Shown: positions 38,135 to 47,368, counted from the first letter of the stretch. The stretch: 57,752 nt of DNA from an uncultured Rubrobacteraceae bacterium (GCA_902805975.1 CADCUT010000236.1:1-57752); one strand, 5' to 3'. The notes: generated by a model from the letters alone, not told the origin. A program made the numbers and translations.

Positions 38135-38848
38135 TCAAATCTCCCCCAGGTACGCCTCGCGCACCTTCGGGTCCTGGCGCAGTTTCTCGGCGGGGGCGGC
38201 GTTGACGATGCTGCCGGACTCGAGGACGTAGCCGCGGGTGGCGATCTCGAGGGCGACGTTCGCGTTCTGTTCGACGAGGAGGATCGTGGTGCCTTGCGCG
38301 TTGATCTCCTTGATGATGTCGAAGATGCGCTCGACGAGCACGGGGGCGAGTCCCATCGAGGGTTCGTCTAGTAGGAGCAGCTTGGGGCTGCTCATAAGCG
38401 CCCGGCCGATGGCGAGCATCTGCTGCTCGCCGCCGCTCATCGTGCCGGCCTCCTGCTTGATGCGCTCCTTCAGGCGGGGGAAGAGCTCGAAGACGCGGTC
38501 CATGTCCCGGCGAATGCCGTCGCGGTCGTTGCGGTGGTAGGCGCCCATCTCAAGGTTCTCGAGCACGGACATGCGGGAGAAGATCTTGCGCCCCTCCGGG
38601 CTCTGGGCGATGCCCTTCTCTATCATGCCGTGGGCCGGCACGCCCTGGATCTCCTCACCGTCGAAGATCACCTTCCCCTCGCGGGCCGGCAATACGCCGT
38701 TTATGGAGCGAAGCGTCGTGGTCTTTCCGGCGCCGTTGGAGCCGATGAGGGTGACGACCTCGCCCTCTTCGACCGTAAGGGAGACGCCGCGTAGCGCGTG
38801 GATGTTCCCGTAGTAGCTGTGCATGTCCTGGACCTCTAGAAGCGCCAT
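38135..38848 (-). CDS. livF: Branched-chain amino acid ABC transporter ATP-binding protein LivF
   Basis: This is a 237-residue ATPase, the shorter of the two in Liv systems. Walker A GSNGAGKTTTL (about residue 37), signature MSGGEQQMLAIGRAL (about 137), Walker B LLLLDEPSMGLAP, and the LivF-specific YGNIHALRGVSLTVEEGE near the start. ATG 38848. Last gene of livK-H-M-G-F, 9 bp after livG. The substrate could be branched-chain amino acids or, as in some relatives, urea or amides. Confidence 0.93.
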   Translation of the reverse strand: MALLEVQDMHSYYGNIHALRGVSLTVEEGEVVTLIGSNGAGKTTTLRSINGVLPAREGKVIFDGEEIQGVPAHGMIEKGIAQSPEGRKIFSRMSVLENLEMGAYHRNDRDGIRRDMDRVFELFPRLKERIKQEAGTMSGGEQQMLAIGRALMSSPKLLLLDEPSMGLAPVLVERIFDIIKEINAQGTTILLVEQNANVALEIATRGYVLESGSIVNAAPAEKLRQDPKVREAYLGEI

Positions 38849-38857
38849 GGCTCTGCC

Positions 38858-39661
38858 CTAACCCGTCTTCGCCGTGCCGAGGTAGGCCTCGATCACCTTC
38901 GGGTCCTGGCGGACCTCGGCGGGCAGGCCCTCGGAGATCTTCTCCCCGTGGTCGAGAACCGTCACCCGATCCGAGATGCTCATCACCACGCGCATCTCGT
39001 GCTCGATGAGGAGGATGGAGATCCCGCGTTCCTCCCGCAACCTGCGGATGAGGTCCGTCAGCCGCGCCGTCTCCTGTGGGTTCATCCCGGCCGTTGGCTC
39101 GTCGAGCAGGAGCAGCGTCGGCTCCGAGGCGAGCGCCCGCGCTATCTCAAGCCTCCGCTGGTCACCGTAGGAGAGGTTCTTGGCGAAGGTCTGGCGGTTG
39201 CTGATGCCGACGAAGTCGAGCAGGTCGCTCGCCCGCTCGGCGGACTCCTTCTCCTCTCGCCGGGTCGCGGGCGTGCGCAATATGGCGCCGATGATGGAGC
39301 TCTTCAGGCGCGTGTGCATCCCGGAGAGCACGTTGTCGACCGCGCTCATCGTGCCGAAAAGCCGGATGTTCTGGAAGGTGCGGCCGATCCCCATCTGGGC
39401 CCGCTGGTGCGCCTTGAGCTTCGTGATGTTCTTGTCCATAAAGACGAAGGCCCCGGAGCTCGGCTCGAAGAGCCCGCTTACCATGTTGAAGAACGTCGTC
39501 TTGCCGGCGCCGTTCGGCCCGATGAGGCTGACGATGGACCGTTCGGGGATGTCGAAGTCCACGGAGTTCACGGCGACGAGCCCGCCGAAGACCTTGGTTA
39601 TGCCGCGCGCCCCGAGCAGGACGTTCGGGTTCTGGCCGTCTCCTTCAGGCACGGGCGCCAC
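38858..39661 (-). CDS. livG: Branched-chain amino acid ABC transporter ATP-binding protein LivG
   Basis: This is a 267-residue ATPase. Walker A GPNGAGKTTFFNMVSG, FGGLVAVNSVDFDI near the N-terminus, the LivG-typical GIGRTFQNIRLFGTMSAVDN, signature LSYGDQRRLEIARAL and Walker B LLLLDEPTAGMNP. GTG at 39661 overlaps livM by 17 bp; a second GTG three codons later is possible. Cytoplasmic, pairs with LivF on the LivHM channel. Confidence 0.93.
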   Translation of the reverse strand: MAPVPEGDGQNPNVLLGARGITKVFGGLVAVNSVDFDIPERSIVSLIGPNGAGKTTFFNMVSGLFEPSSGAFVFMDKNITKLKAHQRAQMGIGRTFQNIRLFGTMSAVDNVLSGMHTRLKSSIIGAILRTPATRREEKESAERASDLLDFVGISNRQTFAKNLSYGDQRRLEIARALASEPTLLLLDEPTAGMNPQETARLTDLIRRLREERGISILLIEHEMRVVMSISDRVTVLDHGEKISEGLPAEVRQDPKVIEAYLGTAKTG

Positions 39662-40814
39662 CCCCCATCGCGTCGCCGGTGCCGGGGTCGTCGTCGCGCA
39701 GTTCCTCCTGGCGTTGGCGGTTCGGGATGATCCCCTCCGGGCGGAGCAGCATCATGAGCACGAGGACCACGCCGAAGATAAAGAAGTTGTAGCGGGCGAG
39801 GTCCACGTCGCTCAACGCCGCGCTGCCGACCGCGTCGCCGATGGCGTGCACGACCGTACTCAGTTGCGGCAGGAGGTAGAAGTTGATCCCCTGGAGTGCT
39901 ATAGCGCCGAGGATCACGCCGTAAATGTTCCCCATCCCCCCGAGAACCACCATGCACAGAATCAGGATGGAGATGTTGAACGAGAAGGCGTCGGGGAAGA
40001 TGTTCTTGATGAAAGCCCCGTAGAAGGCGCCGGCGAAACCGCCAAAGAGCGCTCCTAGAGCGTAGGCCCAGAGCTTCGTCGTGACCGGGTTTATGCCCAT
40101 GGCCGCGGCGGCCGTCTCGTCCTCGCGAACCGAGATCCAGGCCCGCCCCAGCCTCGAGTTCTGCAACCTCACGTTGACGTAGATGGTCACGAGGACCATC
40201 GCGAGTATCGTGTAGTACCAGGGGTTGAGGTCGAGCGTGCTGAACCGCTGCCACGTGTCGAGCGAGTCGGGCAGGAAAGGGAAGCCGGGCGAGTCTATGG
40301 CCTTTATGCCTATGGTGCCGTTGGTGAGGTTGAAGCCGTTCAGGTTGTCCCCGTTCTGGAAGAAGCGGGGGATGATCTCGCCGAACCCGAGCGTGACGAT
40401 TGCGAGGTAATCCCCCCGCAGCCGCAACGTCGGAAAGCCTATGATCATGCCGCAGACCGCCGAGAATACTCCGGCGAGCAGGAGCAGTATCCAGAACGAG
40501 ATGTGTATGCCGTCGGGCGCTTCGCCGCTTAAAGAGGTCGCCGTCGAGCCGAGTGAGAAGCTCACCCCGTTGAAGTGCGTGGAAGCGAACCACCCGACCA
40601 CGTAGGCCCCCAGAGCGTAGAACGCCACGAAGCCGAGGTCGAGCAACCCCGCGAAGCCGACTACGATGTTGAGACCCAAGGCTAGCATCACGAAGATGGC
40701 GATGGTGATGGCCGTAAACAGCGCGTCCGTGCCGAGCGCAGCGTCGATAAAGGGGAGCAAGACGGCCAGCAGAATAAGCACCGCCGGCAGGAGGAACCTG
40801 CGGTAGCGGGCCAA
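39645..40814 (-). CDS. livM: Branched-chain amino acid ABC transporter permease LivM
   Basis: This is a 389-residue integral membrane permease with about ten helices (LGLNIVVGFAGLLDLGFVAFYALGAYVVG, LLLLAGVFSAVCGMIIGFPTLRLRGDYLAIVTLGFGEI) and the EAA-like loop RAWISVREDETAAAAMGINPVTTKLWAYALGA. TTG start at 40814, one base after the livH stop (TAGGTTG), so translation is coupled. It forms the channel with LivH. Confidence 0.94.
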   Translation of the reverse strand: MARYRRFLLPAVLILLAVLLPFIDAALGTDALFTAITIAIFVMLALGLNIVVGFAGLLDLGFVAFYALGAYVVGWFASTHFNGVSFSLGSTATSLSGEAPDGIHISFWILLLLAGVFSAVCGMIIGFPTLRLRGDYLAIVTLGFGEIIPRFFQNGDNLNGFNLTNGTIGIKAIDSPGFPFLPDSLDTWQRFSTLDLNPWYYTILAMVLVTIYVNVRLQNSRLGRAWISVREDETAAAAMGINPVTTKLWAYALGALFGGFAGAFYGAFIKNIFPDAFSFNISILILCMVVLGGMGNIYGVILGAIALQGINFYLLPQLSTVVHAIGDAVGSAALSDVDLARYNFFIFGVVLVLMMLLRPEGIIPNRQRQEELRDDDPGTGDAMGGGARA

Positions 40815-40815
40815 C

Positions 40816-41901
40816 CTACTCGCCCCCGCCCTGGACAGCCGAGCGGTCCCCGAGGAGGCCGCGCGGCCTGAAGACGAGCACCAGGATCAGTACCGCGAAG
40901 ATCACGATAGACGTCCACCGCACCCCGATGTACTGGTCGGCCATGGAGCCAATGATCCCTATAAGGAACCCGCCAACGACCGCCCCGCTGAGGTTCCCGA
41001 TCCCGCCCAAGACGGCCGCCGTGAAGGCGAAGAGCCCCTGGGTAAAGCCGACGTTGAAGACGCTGATGCCGTTGAAGAGGCCATACATGACGCCAGAGGC
41101 GCCGGCGAGGATGCCGCCGAGCAGGAAGGTGATGGAGATCGTGCGGTTCACGTTGATGCCCATCATGGAGGCGGCCTCCTTGTCCTGGGCCACGGCCCTC
41201 ATCGCCTTGCCCTGGCGGGTGCTGGAGATAAAGTAGGAGAGGCCGACGAGCAGGGGGACCGTCACCGCGATCACGAACAGGTCCTTCCAGCGGAAGATCA
41301 CGGCCTCGCTGGGCAGGATGTTGGCGCTGGAGATAAGCTCGGGGAAGGGCACCTGGGCCGGACCCTTCCAGATAAGCCCTATGTTCTGTAGGATAAAGGA
41401 CATACCTATGGCCGTGATCAGGACGGCGAGCCTGGGCGAGTTCCTCAAGGGCTTGTACGCCACCCGCTCGATGCCGACCCCGATAAGGCCGCACGCCGCC
41501 ATCGCCACCACGAGCGCGAATAGAACGCCGAAGATGTTTATAAGGACCCCGCCGCTGCCGGTGATCGGGGCAAAGAAATCCAGGCCCAAGAACGTCCCTG
41601 AGAGCACGGTGATGCCGACGAAGGAACCGATCATGAAGTTGTCGCCGTGGGCGAAGTTTATGAGCTCGATGATGCCGTAGACGAGCGTGTACCCGAGCGC
41701 AATGAGCGCGATGATCGCCCCGTTGGTGATGCCGATGACGAGCTGGGAGGCGAACTGCGCGGGCTCCTGGACCGCCTGCACGAGCAGCAGCACCACCACG
41801 ACGGCCGCGATGACCACGGCTATCCGGGTGTCCCAGCCGGAGTTCCTGACGCTCTCCAGCAGGGCCTCCGACCTGCTCTTCGCCACCCCACCCGTCGTCA
41901 T
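40816..41901 (-). CDS. livH: Branched-chain amino acid ABC transporter permease LivH
   Basis: This is a 361-residue permease. The N-terminal extension contains a helix (AVVIAAVVVVLLLVQAV), then the LivH core ALGYTLVYGIIELINFAHGDNFMIGSFVG, the loop MRAVAQDKEAASMMGINVNRTISITFLLGG and GGIGNLSGAVVGGFLIGI. ATG 41901. It follows livK by 70 bp and is coupled to livM. Confidence 0.94.
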   Translation of the reverse strand: MTTGGVAKSRSEALLESVRNSGWDTRIAVVIAAVVVVLLLVQAVQEPAQFASQLVIGITNGAIIALIALGYTLVYGIIELINFAHGDNFMIGSFVGITVLSGTFLGLDFFAPITGSGGVLINIFGVLFALVVAMAACGLIGVGIERVAYKPLRNSPRLAVLITAIGMSFILQNIGLIWKGPAQVPFPELISSANILPSEAVIFRWKDLFVIAVTVPLLVGLSYFISSTRQGKAMRAVAQDKEAASMMGINVNRTISITFLLGGILAGASGVMYGLFNGISVFNVGFTQGLFAFTAAVLGGIGNLSGAVVGGFLIGIIGSMADQYIGVRWTSIVIFAVLILVLVFRPRGLLGDRSAVQGGGE

Positions 41902-41971
41902 AGGACCCCTCTCCCAGAAGCGGGGACCGGCCCGAAAGGCCGGCCCCCATGCAGACTATCCGTGGCCGCTC

Positions 41972-43225
41972 CTAGAGGTCCGCTACGTCGACGATCCGGT
42001 CGAGCGTGAACTCGCCGCCGTCGACGGTCTGAACGGAGAGCTCCGTGAGGCTCGTGTCGCCCTCCTCGTCGAAGCTCCAGGTACCGAGCACGCCCTCGAA
42101 GTCCTCGGTGGCGAAGACCTCGTCGATGACCGCCTGGCGCTCGGGCACCCCGCCGGCCTCCTCCGCGGCCCGCTCGATGGCGTCGAGCATCACGTTGGCC
42201 GCCTCGTAGGCGTAGGCGGTGTAGGGCTGGATCTCATCGTCGTACGTGGACTCGTACGTCTCGACGAACTCCTGGCCCTCGGCGGAGAGCTCGCTCTCCG
42301 GCAGGCCGCCGAAGGTCACGTAGATGCCCTCGGCTGCGTCCCCGGCCTGGCTAAGGATCTCATCCACGAAGATTCCGTCGGGGCCGACGAAAAGGACCTC
42401 GTCGTTCGGCATCCCGGCGCCTACCTTGTCCTTGATGAGCTGGGCGGCGTTGTTCTCGATGATGCCGCCGAAGTAGACGGCGTCGGGCTCGGCCTGGGCG
42501 ACCTTGTTCATAAGGGAGCGGTAGTTGGAGGCCGAGCCGTCGATGCCCTCGCGCCCGAGGACCTCTATGTCCTGCTCCTCGGCCGCCTCCTGGAACTGGT
42601 CGGCGAGACCCTTGCCGTAGGTCTCCTTGTCGTCGAGGATGTAGACGGACTCCACGCCCTCTTCCTGCATAAGCGCCGCACCCGCCTGGCCCTGCTTGTC
42701 GTCGGCCACGATCACGCGGGCGTAGTTGCGCTCGCCGGTCGGGTAGTACTTGTCCGGCTCGTCCGGCTCGCCGCCGGGCTTGGTGAGGCCGATGTAGGTG
42801 TTCGCGGGGCTGACCATCGCAAGACCAGCCTCGTTGAGGGTCGGGATCTGGGTGGCGGCACATCCGGAGTTGAACGGGCCGATCCAGCCGACGACGGCCT
42901 CGTCCTGGGCGGCGGCCTGGGCGTTCTCGGCGCACTTGGCCGGGTCCCACTGACCGGCCTGGGCCGTGGCGTCGTCTAGGGACTCGTAGTCTATCTGCAG
43001 GCCCGCGACCTCGCCGTCGCGCTCCTCGATGGCGAGCTCGATCGCGTTGACCATCGTCGTGGTCTGGGCGCGGTTCGCCCCCTGAAGCGGCAGGTCGCTG
43101 ACGATCTTGATCGACTCACCGCCACCGGAGTCACCACCGCCGCTGGCGCCACCGCACCCCACCATCAGCAGGGCCGCTAGCAGCCCCGCCAGCACCAAAG
43201 TCGTTACCCGACGCGCTTTCCTCAA
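41972..43225 (-). CDS. livK: ABC transporter substrate-binding lipoprotein (Liv-type)
   Basis: This is a 417-residue periplasmic-type binding lipoprotein. Signal peptide with lipobox (LAGLLAALLMVGCGG), a Gly/Ser linker, then a type I periplasmic-binding fold (IKIVSDLPLQGANRAQTTTMVNAIELAIEERDG; VVGWIGPFNSGCAATQIPTLNEAGLAMVSPANT; DDKETYGKGLADQFQEAAEEQ). The start is TTG at 43225, preceded by GAGGAGGAGAA; the open frame continues to 43423 without support. It is the promoter-proximal gene of the liv operon. Ligand not predictable beyond the amino-acid/amide class. Confidence 0.93.
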   Translation of the reverse strand: MRKARRVTTLVLAGLLAALLMVGCGGASGGGDSGGGESIKIVSDLPLQGANRAQTTTMVNAIELAIEERDGEVAGLQIDYESLDDATAQAGQWDPAKCAENAQAAAQDEAVVGWIGPFNSGCAATQIPTLNEAGLAMVSPANTYIGLTKPGGEPDEPDKYYPTGERNYARVIVADDKQGQAGAALMQEEGVESVYILDDKETYGKGLADQFQEAAEEQDIEVLGREGIDGSASNYRSLMNKVAQAEPDAVYFGGIIENNAAQLIKDKVGAGMPNDEVLFVGPDGIFVDEILSQAGDAAEGIYVTFGGLPESELSAEGQEFVETYESTYDDEIQPYTAYAYEAANVMLDAIERAAEEAGGVPERQAVIDEVFATEDFEGVLGTWSFDEEGDTSLTELSVQTVDGGEFTLDRIVDVADL

Positions 43226-43294
43226 TTCTCCTCCTCGATTCCGGTAAATCCGAGTTCGCCGCCGCAGCGGCCCAAAAATCCTTGTTGATGCGGC

Positions 43295-43324
43295 ATTATG
43301 GATATGCATTATCCGATTTGTCAA
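43295..43324 (-). promoter_or_regulatory. liv operon promoter with operator-like dyad
   Basis: On the minus strand TTGACA (43319-43324) and CATAAT (43295-43300) are 18 bp apart. Inside the spacer lies GGATA-5 bp-TATCC (43300-43314), an inverted repeat that a repressor could use. The transcript would have a leader of about 60 nt before livK. Confidence 0.65.
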
Positions 43325-43364
43325 GCAGCCGCCGACCGCGCGCGGAAGGCCCCTTTTACGTTGG

Positions 43365-43370
43365 TATAAT
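43365..43370 (+). promoter_or_regulatory. tRNA-Leu -10 box
   Basis: Perfect TATAAT (GGTATAAT) 16 bp upstream of the mature tRNA 5' end. No good -35 match is seen. Confidence 0.6.
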
Positions 43371-43386
43371 AGCCCCCGTTCCACGC

Positions 43387-43472
43387 GCCGGAGTGGCGGA
43401 ATTGGTAGACGCGCCGGACTCAAAATCCGGTTCCCCGAAAGGGGAGTGTCGGTTCGAGCCCGACCTCCGGTA
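43387..43472 (+). tRNA. tRNA-Leu (anticodon CAA)
   Basis: 86-nt tRNA gene. Acceptor GCCGGAG pairs with CTCCGGT (G1-U72 wobble, A73). D-loop GGCGGAATTGGTAGAC. Anticodon stem CCGGA/TCCGG with loop CTCAAAA, giving anticodon CAA (43421-43423), which reads UUG. A long variable arm (GTTCCCCGAAAGGGGAGT) makes it a class II tRNA, as expected for leucine. T-arm GTCGGTTCGAGCCCGAC. CCA is not encoded. Confidence 0.97.
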
Positions 43473-43671
43473 CTTATAGATCCCCCATCGACTTTCCGAT
43501 GCCACAGGGTATGGTATCGCCTCGTGTGTGTCCCAGCATCGGGAACGGTGCCATGCGAGAGCCCTCAGGCAAAGTTCGAGGAGGGCACCGAGTTCACTCA
43601 CTCGGGTGCATACACTCGGGGGCATAGAGTAGGACAAGCAGCGATCGGGGTCTCTTCAGGGTAGGTGCTTC

Positions 43672-44205
43672 ATGGTTTCGGGCGGGGCGGCGTGGACGAC
43701 GAGGTCGGGGCTGCGTTGGTTCGTCAGGAGCGCCGCCGTCCTTGTGGGGCTCGCTAGCATGGTCGGCGTGGTCGTGTGGGACGTTAGCGGGCTCTACGTG
43801 CTGGGCGGGGAGGACGAGTCGTCATTGCGGGAGGCTGTACCTTCCGTGATCGCGGCGGTGGCGGCGGGCCTCCTGACTTCGGAGATAGTCTTGCGGGCGT
43901 TCGACCTGCCGGGGCGGGGCTTCGGGCACCGCTACATGATCGTGGTCGCGTCGGTATGCATCGGCGGGACGATAGAGGGCGCGATGCTGGGCTGGGTGTT
44001 CTCCCTGGACGGGACACTCTTCCCCGAAGCGGCTCCCGGAGACTACGTGGGGGAAACCGGCCAGCTTATCGCCGACACGGGGGTGTTGTTGTTCGGGGCC
44101 GGGATGGTGGGCGCCGTAATGGGGCTGGTGGTGGGGGTGGCGGCGGGCGTGGCACTCGGGCTGCCGCTGGCCACGCTCCTCGGGGTGCTGGCGGACGAGG
44201 GCTGA
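43672..44205 (+). CDS. Four-helix membrane protein, function unknown
   Basis: This is a 177-residue protein with four hydrophobic segments (VRSAAVLVGLASMVGVVVWDV; AVPSVIAAVAAGLLTSEIVL; MIVVASVCIGGTIEGAMLGWVF; LLFGAGMVGAVMGLVVGVAAG). The glycine-zipper-like last helices are notable. No family recognised. ATG 43672; the preceding purine-rich AGGGTAGG is weak. It is monocistronic between tRNA-Leu and the convergent thiolase; the 200 bp before it show no other feature. Confidence 0.65.
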   Translation: MVSGGAAWTTRSGLRWFVRSAAVLVGLASMVGVVVWDVSGLYVLGGEDESSLREAVPSVIAAVAAGLLTSEIVLRAFDLPGRGFGHRYMIVVASVCIGGTIEGAMLGWVFSLDGTLFPEAAPGDYVGETGQLIADTGVLLFGAGMVGAVMGLVVGVAAGVALGLPLATLLGVLADEG

Positions 44206-44356
44206 CCCCGGGGGCCGCATAGCCCTGACGTTCCCCGTCCCGCTACCTCCCACGGGCCGACTTTCGAGAACCCGGTCCGCGCCCGGTCCCCGAACCCCTC
44301 GGCCCCGCCCGACGTCTCCAGAATCCCCGCGTCCGGCGAGCCAGGCGCCGGCGGGC

Positions 44357-45631
44357 TTACTCGACCTTCTCCACGACCATCGCGATGCCCTGACCGACGC
44401 CGATGCACATCGTGGCGAGGCCGAATTGGGCGTCTTCTCTGCGGCCCATCTCGTGGACGAGGGTGGTCAGGATGCGCGCGCCCGACGCCCCGAGCGGGTG
44501 TCCAAGGGCGATGGCGCCGCCGTTGGGGTTGAGGCGTTCGTCCTCCGGGTCGATGCCCCAATCGTAAGTCACGGCCAGGCTCTGCGCCGCGAAGGCCTCG
44601 TTTAGCTCGATCGGACCGACTTCGTCCATGGAGATCCCCGCCCTGTCGAGCGCTTTTCTCGTGGCGGGCACCGGCCCTATGCCCATCACCCTGGGCGGCA
44701 CCCCGGCGACCGCCATGCTCCTTATCTTCGCCATGGGTTCGAGGCCGTTGGCCCTGGCGTACTCGGCGGAGACGAGCATCACGGCCGCGGCCCCGTCGTT
44801 GAGGGAGCTGCTGTTGCCGGCCGTGACCGAGCCCTCTTTAGAGAACGCCGGCTTGAGCCGGCCGAGCTTCTCGAGCGTGGTGTCGCGCCTGGGTCCCTCG
44901 TCGGCCTCCACGACGGTCTCCTCCTTGCGCCCCCTGACCGTTACGGGGGCTATCTCCGCTCGGAAACGCTTGCCGTCCTGGGCGGCGACGGCCTTCTCGT
45001 GGCTGCGCAGGGCGAAGCGGTCCTGGGCCTCGCGCGAGACGTCGTACTCCTCGGCAACCCCCTCGGGGTCGTCCTCATCAGGGGTTACGAGGAAATGCTC
45101 CTGGGCGAGGTTCTCGGCGGTCATGCCAAGAGTGTCGGTGTGGCCCAGGGCCTCCATCTTCGGGTTGACCATGCGCCAGCCTAGAGTCGTGTCGTGGGCC
45201 GTGACGTTGCCCGTTGGGAAAGGACGCGCGCTCTTGGGAAGCACCCAGGGGGCGCGGCTCATCGACTCGACCCCCGCCCCCACGTAGGCGTCGGCCTCCC
45301 CGAGCATTATGTCCCGCGCGGCCTGGGACACGGCGTCCAACCCGGAGCCGCACAGCCGGTTCACCGTGACCCCGGCCACTGTCTCGGGGAAGCCCGCCAG
45401 CAGCAGGCTCATCCTGGCCACGTTCCGGTTGTCCTCGCCGGCCCCGTTGGCGCATCCCATGTAGACGTCCTCGACCTCGCCGGGCGGGACGCCGGTACGG
45501 TCTATCAGGGCTTCGAGAGCTCTCGCCCCGAGGTCGTCCGGGCGGACCGAGGACAGGGCGCCGCCGTGGCGGCCTATGGGGGTGCGAACCGCGCCGACGA
45601 TCCAGACCTCTCTCGTTCCCTCGTAAGCCAT
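44357..45631 (-). CDS. Thiolase family acetyl-CoA acyltransferase
   Basis: This is a 424-residue thiolase. Nucleophilic Cys in TVNRLCGSGLDAVSQAA near residue 92. The His motif GGAIALGHPLGASGARI near 380, and the second Cys in MCIGVGQGIAMV near 411. FPTGNVTAHDTTLGWRMVNPKM resembles the PcaF/acetoacetyl-CoA group. It could serve beta-oxidation, acetoacetyl-CoA metabolism or aromatic catabolism. No fadB-type partner is in the window. ATG 45631. Sequence between 45632 and 45887 shows no gene. Confidence 0.92.
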   Translation of the reverse strand: MAYEGTREVWIVGAVRTPIGRHGGALSSVRPDDLGARALEALIDRTGVPPGEVEDVYMGCANGAGEDNRNVARMSLLLAGFPETVAGVTVNRLCGSGLDAVSQAARDIMLGEADAYVGAGVESMSRAPWVLPKSARPFPTGNVTAHDTTLGWRMVNPKMEALGHTDTLGMTAENLAQEHFLVTPDEDDPEGVAEEYDVSREAQDRFALRSHEKAVAAQDGKRFRAEIAPVTVRGRKEETVVEADEGPRRDTTLEKLGRLKPAFSKEGSVTAGNSSSLNDGAAAVMLVSAEYARANGLEPMAKIRSMAVAGVPPRVMGIGPVPATRKALDRAGISMDEVGPIELNEAFAAQSLAVTYDWGIDPEDERLNPNGGAIALGHPLGASGARILTTLVHEMGRREDAQFGLATMCIGVGQGIAMVVEKVE

Positions 45632-45887
45632 CTCTGCTCCCTCGCCGTGGTTGACTAGCCGGACTCGTCACTCCGCCGGGGCATCCTGCTCCCGAACCAA
45701 AGCTCGCGCAACCCATGGAGCCCTATTCTGCCCGCCGGGAGCGAAGACGGCAAAGCGGCGGCCCGCGACGGGGTGAACCGCCGCGACCCGGCGGTACGGA
45801 GGGGCATGGCGCCAGGGAGGTTCGTCAACGGCTCTCCGACTCCCTCCCGTGGCTGCGCGAACGTTACGGAGTATCCCCCGCGGGGAT

Positions 45888-46367
45888 CTAGGTCTCTATG
45901 TTGATGGTCATGAGCCCGGAGAGGCCGTCCTCGTCTCTTCCCACGAAGTAGATGGGGACTTCGGCGGTTCCGGTCTCGCAGCGGTAGACGGCGAGCTCGT
46001 CGTAGCGGCGGTGGAAGAGTCGCTGGAGCCTCGCGAAACCGCGGGCGCTCCTCCTCTGCCCCTCATCCATCCAGGGCTGGACGTCTCCGAGTCGGTCGAG
46101 GGTGGCGTCAAAATCCTGGCGGGAGATGCCACCCTCCGGCGAATCGCAGCCGGTGAGATCCGGGAAACCCTCGACGGAGGGTAGCTCGTCCTCGTCGGGG
46201 TACGAGACGTACCACCAGTCGCTGTCCGCCTCGGAGCCCGGCATCTGGAGGCCCTCGGAGGCTTTCAGCAGCCGCGTCTCCGGGTCGCCCGCGGTGGCGG
46301 CGGCGGCCAGCAGGAGGCCCGATAGCAGCGTTAGAGATCCGATAAAGACGCCCTTCCATCCGGTCAT
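45888..46367 (-). CDS. Secreted or anchored NuiA-like (nuclease A inhibitor-like) protein
   Basis: This is a 159-residue protein with an N-terminal hydrophobic segment (VFIGSLTLLSGLLLAAAATAG), probably a signal peptide or anchor. The rest follows the layout of cyanobacterial nuclease A inhibitor: LLKASEGLQMPGSEADSDW (NuiA has a similar SEGL/SD opening), a helical middle (RGFARLQRLFHRRYDELAVYR) and the end VPIYFVGRDEDGLSGLMTIN-IET, closely matching the family's V-G-x-x-x-x-G-x-x-G-x-x-T-x-x-x-E-T terminus. Assigned from memory of the NuiA pattern. Start ATG 46367. Unusual in being exported. No nuclease gene is adjacent. Confidence 0.6.
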   Translation of the reverse strand: MTGWKGVFIGSLTLLSGLLLAAAATAGDPETRLLKASEGLQMPGSEADSDWWYVSYPDEDELPSVEGFPDLTGCDSPEGGISRQDFDATLDRLGDVQPWMDEGQRRSARGFARLQRLFHRRYDELAVYRCETGTAEVPIYFVGRDEDGLSGLMTINIET

Positions 46368-46509
46368 GCCGGCTCTCCCTTCCCGGTTGCGTATCGTTGC
46401 GAGGGTTATCGGCCGGGCCGGGGTCTTTGTTTAGAGGTTGGGGAGGGCGAGTAAGATGGGCGCGCGGGGCCGGCGATGGGGCCGGTCCCAATCGGTGAGA
46501 GGAGTCTAG

Positions 46510-47049
46510 ATGCCGCATCCCTGGCATGAAGTTGAAATAGGGGAAGACGCCCCCCGGGTGTTTCAGGCGCTGGTCGAGATCCCGAAGAGCTCGAAGGTCA
46601 AGTACGAGCTGGATAAGGACACGGGAATGCTCAAGGTGGACCGCGTCCTGTACTCCTCCATCCACTACCCGGCCAACTACGGTTTCATCCCCCGCACCCT
46701 GGGTGATGACGGCGACCCGCTCGACGTGCTCGTCCTCATGCAGGAGCCCGTCTACCCTTTGAGCCTGCTCGTGGTGAGGCCCATAGGCATGATGCACATG
46801 GTCGATGATGGTGAGAACGATGAGAAGATCATCTGCGTCCCGCTCGAAGACCCCGAGTACCGTTCCTACGAGAGCTACGACCAGCTCCCCAAGCACCGTC
46901 TCGACGAGTTGCGGAGCTTTTTCGAGGACTACAAGAAGCTCGAGGACAAAGAGGTAAACGTGGAGGACTTCGCCGATGCGGGGGAGGCGATAGAGGCCGT
47001 CCGGCACTCGATGAAGCTTTACGAGGAGAAGTTCTCCGGGAATGGTTGA
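46510..47049 (+). CDS. ppa: Inorganic pyrophosphatase (family I)
   Basis: Hydrolyses pyrophosphate to orthophosphate in the cytoplasm. It has 179 residues, normal length. [17 protein letters not shown] near residue 23 and the signature [11 protein letters not shown] near 75 with the three metal-binding Asp. ATG 46510 with GAGAGGAG 5 nt upstream. Followed 67 bp later by the small paralogous genes. Confidence 0.97.
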   Translation: MPHPWHEVEIGEDAPRVFQALVEIPKSSKVKYELDKDTGMLKVDRVLYSSIHYPANYGFIPRTLGDDGDPLDVLVLMQEPVYPLSLLVVRPIGMMHMVDDGENDEKIICVPLEDPEYRSYESYDQLPKHRLDELRSFFEDYKKLEDKEVNVEDFADAGEAIEAVRHSMKLYEEKFSGNG

Positions 47050-47116
47050 GAACCGGTCCCGCAGGGCATAGAGCCCGCAGCAAGACAGGCGAATGCAAGA
47101 GACGAAAGGAGGGCCT

Positions 47117-47368
47117 GTGGCGGAGCAACGCACCGAGGGGCAGATCAGAGTGCGTCAGGTGACCAACGTGCAGTTCTCGTGGACCGAGGAGGGACGGGGC
47201 GAGCACGGCGCCTTCACGGTGCAGCTCGTCCTCGATAACGGCGCCGAGGAGTACGTGCTGCAACCGACGGCCGAGGACGCCAAGGTGCAGCTGGAGCTCT
47301 TCAAGATCGCCGAGGCGGTCTACTTCGATCTGGACCGGAAGGTCCTGATCCCGAGCAAGGTAGCCTAG
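47117..47368 (+). CDS. Small paralogous protein 1, function unknown
   Basis: This is an 83-residue cytoplasmic protein. It shares with the next gene the pattern VRQVT-V-W-E...G-F-QL-LDNGAEEY...EDA-V-ELFK...VYFD-RKV, clearly a recent duplicate family. The start is GTG at 47117 because AAAGGAGGG precedes it; the ATG eight codons upstream (47093) has none. Probably a small beta-rich ligand- or protein-binding module; nothing more can be said. Confidence 0.8.
   Translation: MAEQRTEGQIRVRQVTNVQFSWTEEGRGEHGAFTVQLVLDNGAEEYVLQPTAEDAKVQLELFKIAEAVYFDLDRKVLIPSKVA

Noticed and set aside
43282-43479. Plus-strand 65-codon ORF over tRNA-Leu
   Set aside because: It lies across the tRNA and the liv promoter; the tRNA cloverleaf explains the sequence.
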